64,000 nt of DNA. It comes from Galeruca laticollis. Taxonomy: Eukaryota; Arthropoda; Insecta; Coleoptera; Chrysomelidae. A program made the translations under genes and the position numbers. The stretch spans positions 198,122,862-198,186,861 of the forward strand of contig OY998178.1 in assembly GCA_963921935.1 (NCBI GenBank), written 5' to 3'. Below are positions 53,413-64,000 of the stretch, in pieces (the stretch's first letter is position 1; every line of letters begins with the position of its first letter). The notes beneath the pieces were generated by a model that saw only the letters and a list, made by a program, of their open reading frames with translations, searched no databases and was not told the origin of the DNA.

Positions 53413-55573
53413 TACTTTGAAATTTTTTAGTTTGTTATTGTTATACATTTAGAGAATAATTTTTTTTGTAAAATTAAAATTCATTGAACTTTTTAGAAGC
53501 AAATAACCGATCGAATTACATGAATCAAACATAGGTATTTTTCTTGGAATTAACACTTTTTGATATTTTTTTTATTTGACCCATAGTTCAGCCAGAAAAA
53601 AATTTTACTTTGATTTACTAAACACAACCAAGTGTAACTAGCACCCTCTATTAGCAATGCTAAATTAGAGTCCAAATTGGCAATCTTCATGCAAAACAAC
53701 GTAAAATTTCCCGGTATCTCGGAAACTAGCAATAAGGCATGTTGTGCTAAATCATAATATTTTAGGTCCTAGAATATACGGTGCAAAGATTGGATATTCT
53801 TAATGAATCACCCTGTATATATGTGCTTCGTGAATTATCAATCATCTTTTACATAAAAGAATTAAGGTATATTAGGTTAGATAACACCGATATCTAACTT
53901 ATTAAGAATCCAAACTGGAATCAGTCTTCTGTGCTTAGAGTCAACAGCTAGAAAAGGATTATAGTACCTGTATTTAGAGAGGTGTCACCGTGTCACACAT
54001 TACCGTGATCTATCACCCACACTTTTTAATCTATGATGTCACAAATTCTAGGACAAGGCTTTAAAATACAGAAAAGAAATAGAGAAAATATTTTTCGACA
54101 ACTCTTAGATTGCGATTCATGGAGTGCTAGGCTCTGATCAGTACTTATTCTACGATGTAGACACTAAATGCACAAAAACCAATTAAATATAAGGTTTGTC
54201 AATATTGCAAATTATCTTGCAAACAATGAGGATAGAAGATGTGTGGGATGATAGAAGTCCTGCTTAGGGAATGGGCGAGTTGTTTTATGATGTTGCTGAA
54301 GACAGAGATTTGGATTATTTGTCGCTAATTTCTGTTAACGTACTGCATTGAAAGTTGCAGCTATTATCGGTGCATGTTTCTTCATAAATGTTTTAGTTTC
54401 TAAAGGATTTGTATAGTAGTAACAATGAATATTTCTTCTCAGTTTTTACTCCTGAAATAATGTTTAAAATTTCTATAATCACCAAGTATATTTCAATTAC
54501 ACATTTGAACAGATTTATATTGCTATCTTGTTAGGTTTTGTAGTAATAAATTGGATTGTAATTTAAATTATGATTTTAAATAGAAAATCGTTTCTTATGA
54601 ACCCATTTATTTGCGTTTACCACTTTACTTTTAACAGAAAGTTAACTAAAAAGATAAGCAACGATGGCAGCGTCCGCCGTAAAAACATGAACGAGATAAA
54701 ATCGTTGTGCTGTTTTCGACTTCTAATTTCAACCGAGACAACTCAATCGATGAAGTTAACGAATTTTCGTCGACAAGAAATTGACGGGGAGAAGTTGGTG
54801 GAGAAATAATCCGATGATTTACTGAAGCGGGATTCTCGCAGGCTTTTACCGAATTAGTCCAGTTCATGGCAACTTAATTTAGTAATCTGGATTATATATA
54901 CACGCGAATCCAAATAATAAAGTGGTATCATTCAAACATTATACAGGATGTGTCAAATTGAAATTATCTATTTATTGGAAACTTTTATACGATATATATT
55001 TATGAAAATGTATTATTTCAACATAGTTTATTTCCTTTAAATTTTGAAGTATGCACATGTTTATAATGCAATTTATATTAAGGTAAGAGTGAACGCTTTT
55101 TTGATTAGTGCCAATTTAAAGCATTATAACTTCTAAAATATATGTCTTTTAAATTTCATATTTTAAACATAGCTAGTATGAGTATCTGTCTACATGACTT
55201 TTGAGTTTTGCTCGTTAAAAGCAAAACACTTTTACTCACCTTTTTTTCTTTTTTTTGTCCGGTTCATGCTGTCTACAATATAAGGTGTTTGCACATAATT
55301 TGGGGCAAGTGTGAAATACTGTTAAAAAAGCTACAATTTCGTTTTTGGAACACTTTAATATCTAAAATAGTTAAAAAGTTATGAACTTTTCAAAATGAGA
55401 TATAACTCAAGTGCCTAAATTAAAATTTGCCAAATCTACTGAGAAAATGAATGTGTCTCCTCTGCGGCATCTCTTGGGGTCTGGCAGGATTCTTATGATC
55501 ATTTCTTTATTAATCGTATCAATATCGTCTATATCGGGCCAAGAAAAGGTTTTTCTGCCGAATTTTAAAAATT
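53413..55573. other. Unassigned region with a CpG-richer patch
   Basis: Mostly AT-rich. Positions 54650-54880 are distinctly richer in CG dinucleotides, with frames open on both strands (plus 54570-54809, minus 54646-54867: ISPPTSPRQFLVDENSL). I recognise no family; it could be an exon or a regulatory patch, or a decayed element. Confidence 0.4.
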
Positions 55574-57483
55574 TCACTTCCCATCAGTTTCGTTCAAAAT
55601 GTTGCCAACAAAATGCCTTATTCTCTTCTTGGTTTCATATTGAACTACCATCCATATGCCGTTTTCGATATTAGTTTGCTCTTCTTCGATTTTTTTGTCC
55701 AGAGTTTTATCTGTATCTAGCTCTTCTTCTGTATCATAACTCTCTGGGTCCAAGTCATCTGCTGAATCAATTATTACAGAGAAATCGTCCACCTCTTCAT
55801 CTGTAGAGTCGATGTCACTTTCTTTCTGGATTGTACGCTTTTTATTAACTTTTTGTCGGAAAACTTTCTTAGTCTTAGTCGCTTTTTCTTCTTCTAGTCT
55901 AGCTAATACCTGTGGTGCAGTGATGACTTCTGCTCCACATGCCACTTTTTTTGTACCTGGCCACTAACAGAGTGTCTTATTGTTTTCAAAAGAAGCTCTT
56001 CAAATGATAATTTTGATATGGATCGACTAGTATATTTGGAATTTGTTCGACATTTTGGTTTCCTTCGACATTTTGGTTGTCTTCGACATTTTGGTTTTCT
56101 TCGACATTTTAGTTTTCTTCGACATTTTGGTTTCCTTCGACATTTTGGTTGTCTTCGACATTTTGATTTTCTTCGACATTTTCGTTTCCTCCAACATTTT
56201 GGTTTTCTTCTCATCTCCCAACAGCATTACCTGGGGTATGTTTTCTCCACCTTCTTAAACGTTCAGGATCATATTTGTCTTCAGATATGACCTGCCGATC
56301 AAATGGCTGTATACCAGCTGTTACAAAACGATTACTAATAGTGATAGGCTTGAGGTTCTTCCAGGCTTGACCGATCATTGCCGAAAATTGTTTCTTTGGT
56401 ATTTTAATTCCCACATTTCTCTTTTGCCAAGTCACTAATCTTTCATCCCATGTACTCTTCAGTGATCTGAACACTGATATATCTAGTGGCTGAAGAAGGT
56501 GGCTCGTGTGTGGGGGAAGTTTGAGAATTGTTACATTATTGGCAGTTGCCAATTCTATTTAGAGGAATGTTAACATGGGTGCTATGACCATCATAAATAA
56601 TCAGAACAGGTCTGTGTGGCCCAGAGCAGACAGTAGAGTTTTTTCAAAGTAATTTAAAAAAATGTCTGTCTCCATCCAGCCTTTTTTGCTGGCAGCAAAT
56701 GACATTCCCGGATACGAGTCTTCTTCATTTGGAAACCAGGAATCCCAAATATTCTTCCTCTTATACACAATGAGTGGAGGGGCTTTTAATCCGGAAGCAG
56801 ATACAGCAGCTAAAACAGTTGTATTTTCCCGGCCCGGACCTGACACGGTTCTATAACAAACTTTTCCCCTTGCACCAACAATTTTTGTTTTATAAGGATC
56901 ATGAGAAAAAGAACTTTCATCTAGGTTCCAAATTTGTTCGGGCTTGTTATGAAGTGATAAATCTGTTAAAGTTTGATTCAAAATATCGAAATATGCATTA
57001 ATGTTGAACGGATCTGTCATCTTTTTTCGGGCGTACTCAACTGATTGGGGCTTCTTTATACTCAGGTGGTGACGTATTTTGAAGTTTCTGAACCATTCAT
57101 CACCAGGTATGTTGTTCTTGAATGGTGTCTTAATATTATTTTGTTCAACATAACTTGCAACAACCATCAGCAATTCTTTTCTCGTGATTCCAAAGCCCCA
57201 CTTCTGAAGTGTGCGAAGGGCATTTACTAATTTGATTTCATCCTCTTTTGGAATCACTGTAGAACGGCCTTGTGTCTAGCTTTTTTTTCCTCGGTTACCT
57301 TTCAGGTGATAAAATATGATATAATATATGGGCTCTATGTATGGTTAGAGCACCGCGGTTAATTTCAGCCATAGCTAAATTTATATCTTCCTTTAAATAA
57401 GCCCCTCCCCTGTTAGTCTTTCTTACGTAGACTGTTGGCATATTCTGAAATGAAAAATTTTTTATTAAGTTTTTACACCGCAA
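55574..57483 (-). pseudogene. pogo-like transposase with internal minisatellite, broken
   Basis: The minus strand starts at about 57441 with MPTVYVRKTNRGGAYLKED, a psq-type HTH (INLAMAEINRGALTIHRA). From 57257 it continues PKEDEIKLVNALRTLQKWGF, a CENPB-type second HTH, and the DDE domain: IWNLDESSF (first Asp), FAASKKGWMETDIFLNYF, a YDGHSTH-like second Asp in another frame near 56590, and LKLPPHTSHLLQPLDISVFR (third Asp). After ERLRRWRKHTPGNA comes a tandem six-residue repeat (ENQNVE). The C-terminal part is EEVDDFSVIIDSADDLDPES and VVQYETKKRIRHFVG, the usual end. Frameshifts occur near 57290, 56600 and 55970. It would act as a cut-and-paste enzyme; this copy is dead. Confidence 0.88.
56046..56207 (-). 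repeat. 18-bp minisatellite, nine copies, coding (ENQNVE)n
   Basis: Nine tandem copies with the plus-strand unit TTCGACATTTTGGTTTCC and slight variants. As 18 is a multiple of three, the repeat stays in frame and adds acidic/Asn-rich hexapeptides to the transposase linker. Confidence 0.93.
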
Positions 57484-57929
57484 AAATGTACGTTCACACT
57501 TGCACTGATGAAATGTTCACACTTACCTCATTATGCGAAATACTAAGGGGTGAGTGTGAACACGATATTTATAAACAGTACGAAAAAAAAATCGAAAATT
57601 AAAAATAACTCACGTTGGTAAATGTATTTTTCCTTGTATTTTAAAAATAACACGGTGCACTCATCAACTGTGATCACTTCATGGCATGAATTAAATAGGT
57701 TATGTCGCGCCCGCCAATTATCGCACTGGCGTTCTTTTTAGCGAGCAAGTGTTCTAGGATGATATACTACTACGAACAAAAAAACGCACTTCTATCGGTG
57801 TACTCCTGTCATTTTAAAATGATATGTTCACAGTTACCCCCGATTCACACTTACCCAGGTTTACCTTACCTATTTTTGTGTTAAATTTCAGTAACTATTT
57901 TTATGGTTAGATTAAGGTCAGTCTGTACC
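57484..57929. other. Unassigned spacer right of the pogo gene
   Basis: Probably upstream sequence of the pogo element. No frame or repeat is supported, except that TGTTCACACTTACC phrases recur (57511-57530, 57826-57855), a possible terminal motif. Confidence 0.4.
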
Positions 57930-59700
57930 ATTGCGGGGAGGGGGGGATCAAGGGAGTTTTACAGGGGGGGTCATGAGTTTAAGGAAATTTGTAACCAACG
58001 TTATAAAATCCATAGGAATGAAATGATTTTTTTTTATTTGAAACAACTGGAACGAGTGAATAATTATTTTAAATAATAAACCCAAAATTAAAGCATGCTG
58101 CGAGAAAAAACTTTATACAGTTATTGTTGATAAAACAAAATAGATATGCCCTTGGCTACTGTTTGTAAATACACTGAAAACAACTGAAACAACCAGTGAA
58201 CAATAATACAAGATTGATAAAAGTGTGATGAAACTAATAAAAACAATTCCACCATTCTAATTAATAATAAACTCTCAAAAATAAAACAACTACAAACCAA
58301 AAATTGATAACATTAGGTGCGTTCTTTTTGACTGAGATCTCAGATAATCTCAGCTCATATCAGTAATGTGAGCATTCTTTTTGTTTTACTCACTTCTAAG
58401 TGAGCTGAGATTTTTCTTCCTCCTTCACCGATGCTGAATGTGTTGTAAGGGGGTATCAGTTGGAATTTAGTCGGAAATAAGGTGGAGGGTATGAAGAAAT
58501 ATTTAATTTGCTTGGGTTATTTGTAGTTTTAACCAAGGTTATCTATTGTTTTAACCGTTTATAATATTCTCTTATCTATGGTTTTAACCATTGACATATA
58601 AACAATAAACACACATAATCTATTTTTCTTTTGTTACAAATTATGGATACAATAACATTATTAGATGCTGATACGAATCTGTCGTATAGTTTAAATCTAT
58701 CCCTTGAAGATGCACAGAGGGCGAAGGAATGTAACAACTAATAATGTTGGAATATTAGCCATAATACAAATCTTAACTCAAAGAACTTTTTGAAACTAAA
58801 AGTAACAAAATCAAGCATGGTTATCAGATATATCGAGATATGTTATGTTTATATGTTTTGTTTCTTATTCACGTATGCGTCGACAGATCGCGCGCTTCAA
58901 TTTAGATGTCGTTCTTTTTGGTGCTTACTCACATCACTTTATCTCAGATCACCTTCACTGAAGTGATCTGAGATCTCAGTCAAAAAGAACGCACCTATTA
59001 TTGTTCATGAGACTAAATCTGTAAGCCTTTGGCCATTAATTACAAATATACTAAAAACTGAAATCAGTTAACAGTAACATAAATAAGACAGAGAAAATGT
59101 GAAGAAACAAACACATCCACAATTCCAACAATAAACGTATCAATTTATTGTCTATGAAACAAAATCCATATACCTTTGGCTACTGTTGGCAAATTTATAA
59201 ATAAATAATTGTTCATTGATCGGATGGGCGTTAATATTCATTTCTGAAATAGTAGATCGGAGCCAATTTTTTATTCGCCCCAACGAAAAAAACTTATTTC
59301 CGATAAGGCCATTCTGAGCGGAACAGTAATAAGAATTTCAAGGAAACATTATCGCAGTGAGCAAGGGGACTCGTCAGGTATAGGAAGTTTTTACCCTTTT
59401 CCCTTGCCAAAACCTCCGTTCGCCTTTAGATTCTGTGAATAAAATCTCCAGGTTCTGATGAAAAAGTTTGTTAAATCTTCCCACCAAGGCCCATGCCATT
59501 GAATACACAGATTTCTTACTAATTTCCCTAATTACCGTGGGTACTATAATGTTCAAATTGAACAAACTGGTTGTTTCAGCACTGAAACTCTCCAAATCTG
59601 TAATTATACTGTCGAGCCACGATGTCAGCGATAATATTACGAATTGCATGTCTACGACGAACCATCATGTTCGAACCATCGTCTCATAAAATTCGACATT
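57930..59700 (-). pseudogene. hAT/ZMYM-like (DUF4371-type) transposase remnant
   Basis: The minus frame 59649-59374 contains LTSWLDSIITDLESFSAETT and FNLNIIVPTVI, and further down (about 59300-59230) GRIKNWLRSTISEMNINAHP. The latter matches the C-terminal dimerisation helix of hAT/ZMYM-like proteins (K-x-x-L-R-S-T-M). Only scattered pieces remain and a terminal-inverted-repeat element sits to its left. G-rich runs at 57932-57967 lie at the far end. Assignment is moderate. Confidence 0.4.
58316..58995. mobile_element. 680-bp non-autonomous DNA transposon with perfect terminal inverted repeats
   Basis: The left end GGTGCGTTCTTTTTGACTGA and the right end (its reverse complement) are identical for about 30 bases, extending through GATCTCAGAT. 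Both ends are flanked by TA (58314-58315, 58996-58997). Internal GATCTGAGAT phrases form further inverted repeats. A short frame MDTITLLDADTNLSYSLNL near 58643 stops quickly and matches nothing known. No transposase. Confidence 0.9.
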
Positions 59701-59925
59701 ACAACTTCGAAACTGGAAATCAGGAAATTCCGCGACCCAAGGAGTACACTGGCACGGCTATGAAACAGCCCTTGAGGAGTCTATCAGAGGGGACACGATA
59801 ACCATTTCCAGAACGAAGGGCCTACACCTGGCAGTAGAACAACTGAGTGAGGCAATACAAATGGCCTATCAGAACACGGTCAGAAGACGGTCTGGTGGAA
59901 CAATAACGAGTACTGCCGAGTGAGG
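59701..59925 (+). pseudogene. LINE fragment (region between endonuclease and RT)
   Basis: One open piece reads WHGYETALEESIRGDTITIS, LHLAVEQLSEAIQMAYQNTV and RRRSGGTITS. The pattern of an acidic helix followed by L-x-x-A-V-x-x-L-x-x-A-I-x-x-A resembles the linker before RT in RNase H-type LINEs. Short and isolated. Confidence 0.45.
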
Positions 59926-60559
59926 CACGAGCGCGTTTGTTGTGCTTTTTGCAAGAACATTCCTGTCGAGGCTTGTTTTCTTTCTCAACCTATAAATTGA
60001 CGTTGCCCAACAATTTCACGCATTTCGCTAGTTAGGTTAGTTAAGTGAAGTGAAAACATATAAATAAAGTAAAATGAGTGGAAGAAATGAGGACCCAATA
60101 TGGCAGTTCTATATTAAGACAACAAATTCAAATAAATTGGGGTGTAGGGCTATTTGTAGAAAGTGCAAGAATATATTCAAGGGTTAGTCCAAAGACTTAA
60201 AGCATACCACGATGTTTGTAATTATCAAGAGAGGAATACAGGTAATTAAATTATTATATAATTTTATTTATATTTAATAAATATTTTTATTATTAACCCG
60301 GGAATGATCGCGTGGTTGGATTTTGCCTAACATTTTTTGTTTTTTGTTGATTCTCCAAGAACTTGATATTTTATTTTTGATAATTTAGTGAAAGTTTTGA
60401 TACATAAATATTAATTATAAGTTAAGTAACATAGTGTAATTTTTAATTATATATTCTGAGATATTTTGAAATATTTTTTAAATATATACGTATTATATTA
60501 TAAGTAGATACATTTTTGATAAATAACAGAATACAACAGGGTAACAAATGTTTCTATGC

Positions 60560-61205
60560 ATGAAAAGACACATTTAAATCAAAGATATTGTCTACAAACA
60601 CAAAAATTAAAATATACAAGACAGTAATTAGACCAGTCGTACTTTACGCCGCAGAAACCTGGAATTTAACAAAAAAAGAGGAAAACATATTAGAAATCTA
60701 GGAAAGAAAAATGCTACGGAGAATATACGGCCCGATTAAAGAAAATGGAGTATGGAGAATATCAAGAAACTAAGTTAATCAAAAATTCAATATCCCAATA
60801 ATAACAAATGAAATAAGAAGTAAACGATTAAGGTGGGCAGGACATGTACAACGTCTAGGTAATGAAAGGTGTGTCAAGAAAATACAGGAAACTAAAAGAC
60901 AAGGACGAAGGGCAAGGGGACGACCGAAAACTAGATGGTTGGATGGTGTAGAAGAAGATCTTAAAGGAATTGTAATAAACGACTGGAAAAACAAAGCAAA
61001 ACACCTGAAAGAATGGAAAAGAATAGTAGAAGAAGCAAAGGATAGACTTCAGAGCAGAAACTAAATCACCGAATTCACAAACTCCCTACTGATTTAAAGC
61101 AGTAGGGTTGGCCAAGCGGCTGGCCATCGCTGCCGCAAAAATGAGGCTAGGAATCCTAATAGGGAGACTATGGACCTTAAGGTCTGAAAGTCAATGAGAA
61201 GAAGA
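60560..61205 (+). mobile_element. RTE-like LINE 3' fragment inside the hAT intron
   Basis: Reads TKIKIYKTVIRPVVLYAAET and NLTKKEENILEI, then KMLRRIYGPIKENGVW, a stop, RLRWAGHVQRLGNERCVKKI and GRRARGRPKTRWLDGV. This is the post-RT region of RTE/R4-type insect LINEs. The 3' end has the TAGGGTTGGCCAAGCGG phrase and ends GAGAAGAAGAAAC. Everything 5' of the post-RT region is absent. Confidence 0.82.
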
Positions 61206-61556
61206 AACATTTTTGAGATATTATTTTTAACAAAGATAATATAATTTCTAAGTATTCATTTATAGATATTTTAGGATATAGATTTTAGGCATATAGGATT
61301 GTTTTTAAATGTTAGCTGAAATCTAACAGGTGGCCTTTAATGTAACTTTTTTAACGTGACCTTTCCCAGGTTAATTAAAGATTATCTTTATTTACTCTTC
61401 TATACTTACTTAATTTTTAATTTTTTCAACTTAAAAAAATAAATTTGTTTTTACATCTCTATTGAACATTTTCACTTTATTTTAAAATCAATAATTCAAT
61501 ACTATATCAATACATCATCAATTAATAAATTTCAATTATGTTTTTTCTCTTTCCAG
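61206..61556. other. Remaining intron of the hAT gene
   Basis: AT-rich intron sequence, ending at a pyrimidine-rich acceptor. No feature. Confidence 0.5.
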
Positions 61557-62631
61557 AGAGTCGAATGTCGCTTGACAGTTTTGCTAGCACATCATCTGCC
61601 TCAAGTTGTACTTCACTCATGACGGATAGTTCATATGTTAGAAAAACTCCACCGAAAGTACCAACAAGTCCAACAATTTTTGAGCCAGTCCAAAAAAAGA
61701 AAGCAATCGAAACTCAGCCTACTATGAGTGGTTTTGTAATGCGGACTTGAACAGCTGAAAAACATAAAATTGACAAATAAATAGCAAAGGCTATTTTTGC
61801 TACGGATTCGAGCTTCAGATGTATTGAGAATTTAGAGGTGAAAAAGCCATTCATGACAGTCCGTAAATATGTCAATTGATGGGTGGTGAAACGTGCACAA
61901 CGAACCAGTGATATGTGCAACGATAACCACTGAATACCGACAAGCCCTCATATACGCAACTATAGACACATCAGGAAATACACATACTTCAGAACATATA
62001 ACTCAAATAGTTTGTGACCTGATTTCTTCATGTGAATTAAAATACAAGTGTACCGTAAAATCTTTTGTGGTAGACAATGCCGCAAATATGACACTTATGA
62101 GAAAAACATTAGAAGAAAAAACGAACGGAAAAGTTATAACTTATGGCTGCTCGGCACATATTTTTAATTTACTGTGGAAGGACTTTCAAGTTAAAGACGT
62201 TAAAGAACATGTGGTCCAAATTGTTAAGTATTTTCGAAATAACCATTTCGCTAGAGCTAAATTCAGTCAAGCAGGAGGCAGCGCTTTAGTCCTTCCAAGC
62301 GATGTGCGATGGAATAGCCTTGGCGACTGCTTTGAGATGTATGTCACTCAGTGGGACATCATATTAAAAATCTGCGAAGAAAATAAAAAGGAGATTGATT
62401 CCACTATTTATTAAAAAGTTACAAATATTGCGATTAAACATGCAGCGCAAGATTATTTAAACATTTTAAAACCTATATCAGTTGCTCTTGATACTGTGCA
62501 GAGGGAAAATGCTACTATCGCAGACGCTGTAGAGCAGTGGAAACATTTACAATATATCTTTGATGAATCTGTGGAATTACCATTACAAAAAACACAATAA
62601 TTTAATAATCGATATAAGCAAGCACTAACGC

Positions 62632-64000
62632 TACCTATGCTGCGCTTGTATGGTGGAAGAAAACAACGCAACAAAGGGCTACAATAGAGTTGCAAAAATT
62701 GCAAATACTCGCATGTGTAGGAATAACGGGTGTAATGAGATCATGCCCTAGCGCGGCCTTGGAGGTAATGCTAGATTTTCCTCCATTACATTTACATGTA
62801 AGGAGGATTGCTCTGCAAAATGCCTATAGGTTAACACAGGCTAAATATCTAAAACCCGGTGATTTGACAGAACATCTCGATATACTAAGGGTTGGATCAA
62901 CCCAATCTATGAGGATGCCTAGGGATATAATGCCTACTATACAAGATTTCGAAGTTACTCTAGATGTTATTATTAACGATCGTGAGTTAACATAGAACGA
63001 AATCGTAGGAATAACGGGTGTAATGAGATCATGCCCTAGCGCGGCCTTGGAGGTAATGCTAGATTTTCCTCCATTACATTTACATGTAAGGAGGATTGCT
63101 CTGCAAAATGCCTATAGGTTAACACAGGCTAAATATCTAAAACCCGGTGATTTGACAGAACATCTCGATATACTAAGGGTTGGATCAACCCAATCTATGA
63201 GGATGCCTAGGGATATAATGCCTACTATACAAGATTTCGAAGTTACTCTAGATGTTATTATTAACGATCGTGAGTTAACATAGAACGAAATCTCAGAAAT
63301 AACTAGGGGTGCCCACATTTTATACTGATGGGTCAAAAACGAACGAAGGAGTAGGAATAGGGGCTACAGGACCTAATCTTAGGTTACCAGTAGCCCTAGG
63401 TAACACTCCCACAATATTCCAAGCGGAAATACTAGCGATAGACTTCTGTGCTGAAGGGTGCCTCATAAAGCGCCTCAACGCAGCCAGAATATTTATTGCC
63501 TCCGACAGCCAGGCTGCTTTGAAAGCTCTAAGGTCTATAACTTATGAGTGCAAAATAGTCTGGAGCTGCAAACAATCTCTTAAGCTACTGGCAGGACATA
63601 ACAAACTATCTTTGTTATGGGTGCCCGGGCACAAGGGAGTTGCTGGGAATGACACTGCTGATGGTCTTGCAAAGGAAGGAGCTAGCACTCCTTTCATTGG
63701 ACCCGAACCGTTTTGTGACACTACTAAAAGCCCCATTGTGGAAGAAGTCCGGAAATGGGAAAATGAACTTAGTGCAGCCTACTGGAAAAATGTTCCAGGC
63801 CAAAGACAAGCAAAAAGGTTGCTACAACCTTCTGCTCGCTATGCTAAATCGCTCTTAGAGCTTCAGAAGTCTGATCTCAGAGCAATCACAGGACTGCTTA
63901 CGGGATACTGCCCACTCAGATATCACCTCTGCAAGATGGGAAAAGTGGACAGAGGAACATGTAGATTCTGCGACAGTGCAGATGAAACGGCTGAACATAT
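62632..64000 (+). mobile_element. RNase H-bearing LINE (I/R1/LOA-like), 3' part, truncated by window end
   Basis: From 62632 the frame reads ATYAALVWWKKTTQQRATIE and LQILACVGITGVMRSCPSAA, the RT-to-RNase H junction. A 288-bp unit is then duplicated. At about 63315 RNase H starts: FYTDGSKTNEGVGIG, QAEILAIDFCAEGCL, ASDSQAALKAL and VPGHKGVAGNDTADGLA, with the D-E-D-D type residues visible. The end domain TGLLTGYCPLRYHLCKMGKV and C-R-F-C...A-E-H-I continues past the window. The 5' end and most of RT are missing. It abuts the hAT gene, so it probably inserted there. Confidence 0.88.
62717..63292. repeat. Perfect 288-bp tandem duplication in the LINE
   Basis: Unit 62717-63004 and unit 63005-63292 appear identical by eye. 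Each begins GTAGGAATAACGGG and ends TAGAACGAAATC. The length is a multiple of three, but the unit carries a stop (LT-TAG). Confidence 0.93.

Larger units (their letters stand above)
60073..62600 (+). pseudogene. hAT transposase with an intron that holds a LINE, broken
   Basis: The first exon (60073-60240) starts MSGRNEDPIWQFYIKTTNSN and carries a BED zinc finger (CRAICRKCKNIFKG...KHTT) with one stop. The intron runs from a GTAATT donor at 60241 to TTTCTCTTTCCAG at 61556. The second part begins SRMSLDSFASTSSASS, is interrupted at 61748, and is well preserved at 61893-62414: VKSFVVDNAANMTLMRKTLE, YGCSAHIFNLLWKDF and LPSDVRWNSLGDCFEMYV. These are the catalytic Asp region, CSAHxxNL and DVRWNS blocks of hAT enzymes. 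The remainder (AAQDYLNILKPISVALD, IADAVEQWKHLQYI) runs to 62600, then a LINE follows and the conserved C-terminal dimerisation part is missing. Confidence 0.82.

Noticed and set aside
56046..56207. CRISPR-like array
   Set aside because: Units are contiguous 18-bp copies with no spacers, in a eukaryotic transposase gene.
56018..56290. Plus-strand repeat protein (RHFGFL)n
   Set aside because: Reverse-strand reading of the 18-bp minisatellite in the pogo gene.
63542..63809. Minus-strand frames across the RNase H LINE
   Set aside because: Shadows of the plus-strand RNase H domain.

Overview
The window looks like a gene-poor, AT-rich insect chromosome segment packed with old transposable elements. 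The evidence is one spliced animal gene on the minus strand plus insect-typical elements: BEL/Pao, Jockey- and RTE-type LINEs, pogo, Tc1/mariner (one with DD41D spacing), hAT and Crypton. A beetle-like genome is my guess from the LINE style; the species cannot be read from the sequence. No bacterial features, tRNA, rRNA or CRISPR array were seen.

The one host gene I can read confidently is an AF4/FMR2-family gene (Drosophila lilliputian, vertebrate AFF1-4) on the minus strand between 48604 and 28480. Nine exons join with consistent reading phase. They encode an acidic DLxLSEDSDDE motif, a Ser/Asp-rich middle, three AT-hook-like RGRP motifs, a Lys/Ser-rich linker and most of the C-terminal homology domain. 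The 5' exons (above 48604) and the last exon (below 28480) were not found. Its introns hold a Jockey-type LINE with target duplication (39389-42613), a Tc1 element split by another LINE (28874-31615), a DD41D mariner (about 32515-33580) and a LINE inside a transposon-like inverted-repeat pair (45365-48187).

Left part (1-28400): degenerate Ty3/gypsy pol with an env-like fragment (1-1145); two exons of a THAP-domain gene (3399-4001); a retroelement endonuclease-like domain (4328-4957); an intronless USP2-type deubiquitinase retrocopy with one nonsense codon (4955-6502); a decayed Crypton tyrosine recombinase (about 6794-7965); two foldback repeats; a second Crypton (8856-14666) interrupted by a BEL/Pao retrotransposon (9239-13949) with matched LTRs and a 5-bp target duplication; a 5'-truncated RTE LINE (18275-19315); a pogo/jerky-like element with a C-terminal zinc finger (about 20985-23580); and a Jockey LINE remnant (about 26000-28340).

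Right part (48605-64000): mariner/Tc1 remnants (about 50080-50480 and 51170-53412), a CpG-richer patch (54650-54880), a minus-strand pogo-like transposase with an in-frame 18-bp minisatellite (55574-57483), a hAT/ZMYM-like remnant split by a 680-bp terminal-inverted-repeat element (58316-58995), a hAT gene with an intron that holds a LINE fragment (60073-62600), and an RNase H-bearing LINE that runs off the window end and carries a perfect 288-bp tandem duplication.

I did not find a clearly new biological system. The most informative structures are the datable nested insertions, the close neighbourhood of two different tyrosine-recombinase elements, and the nearly intact USP2 retrocopy.
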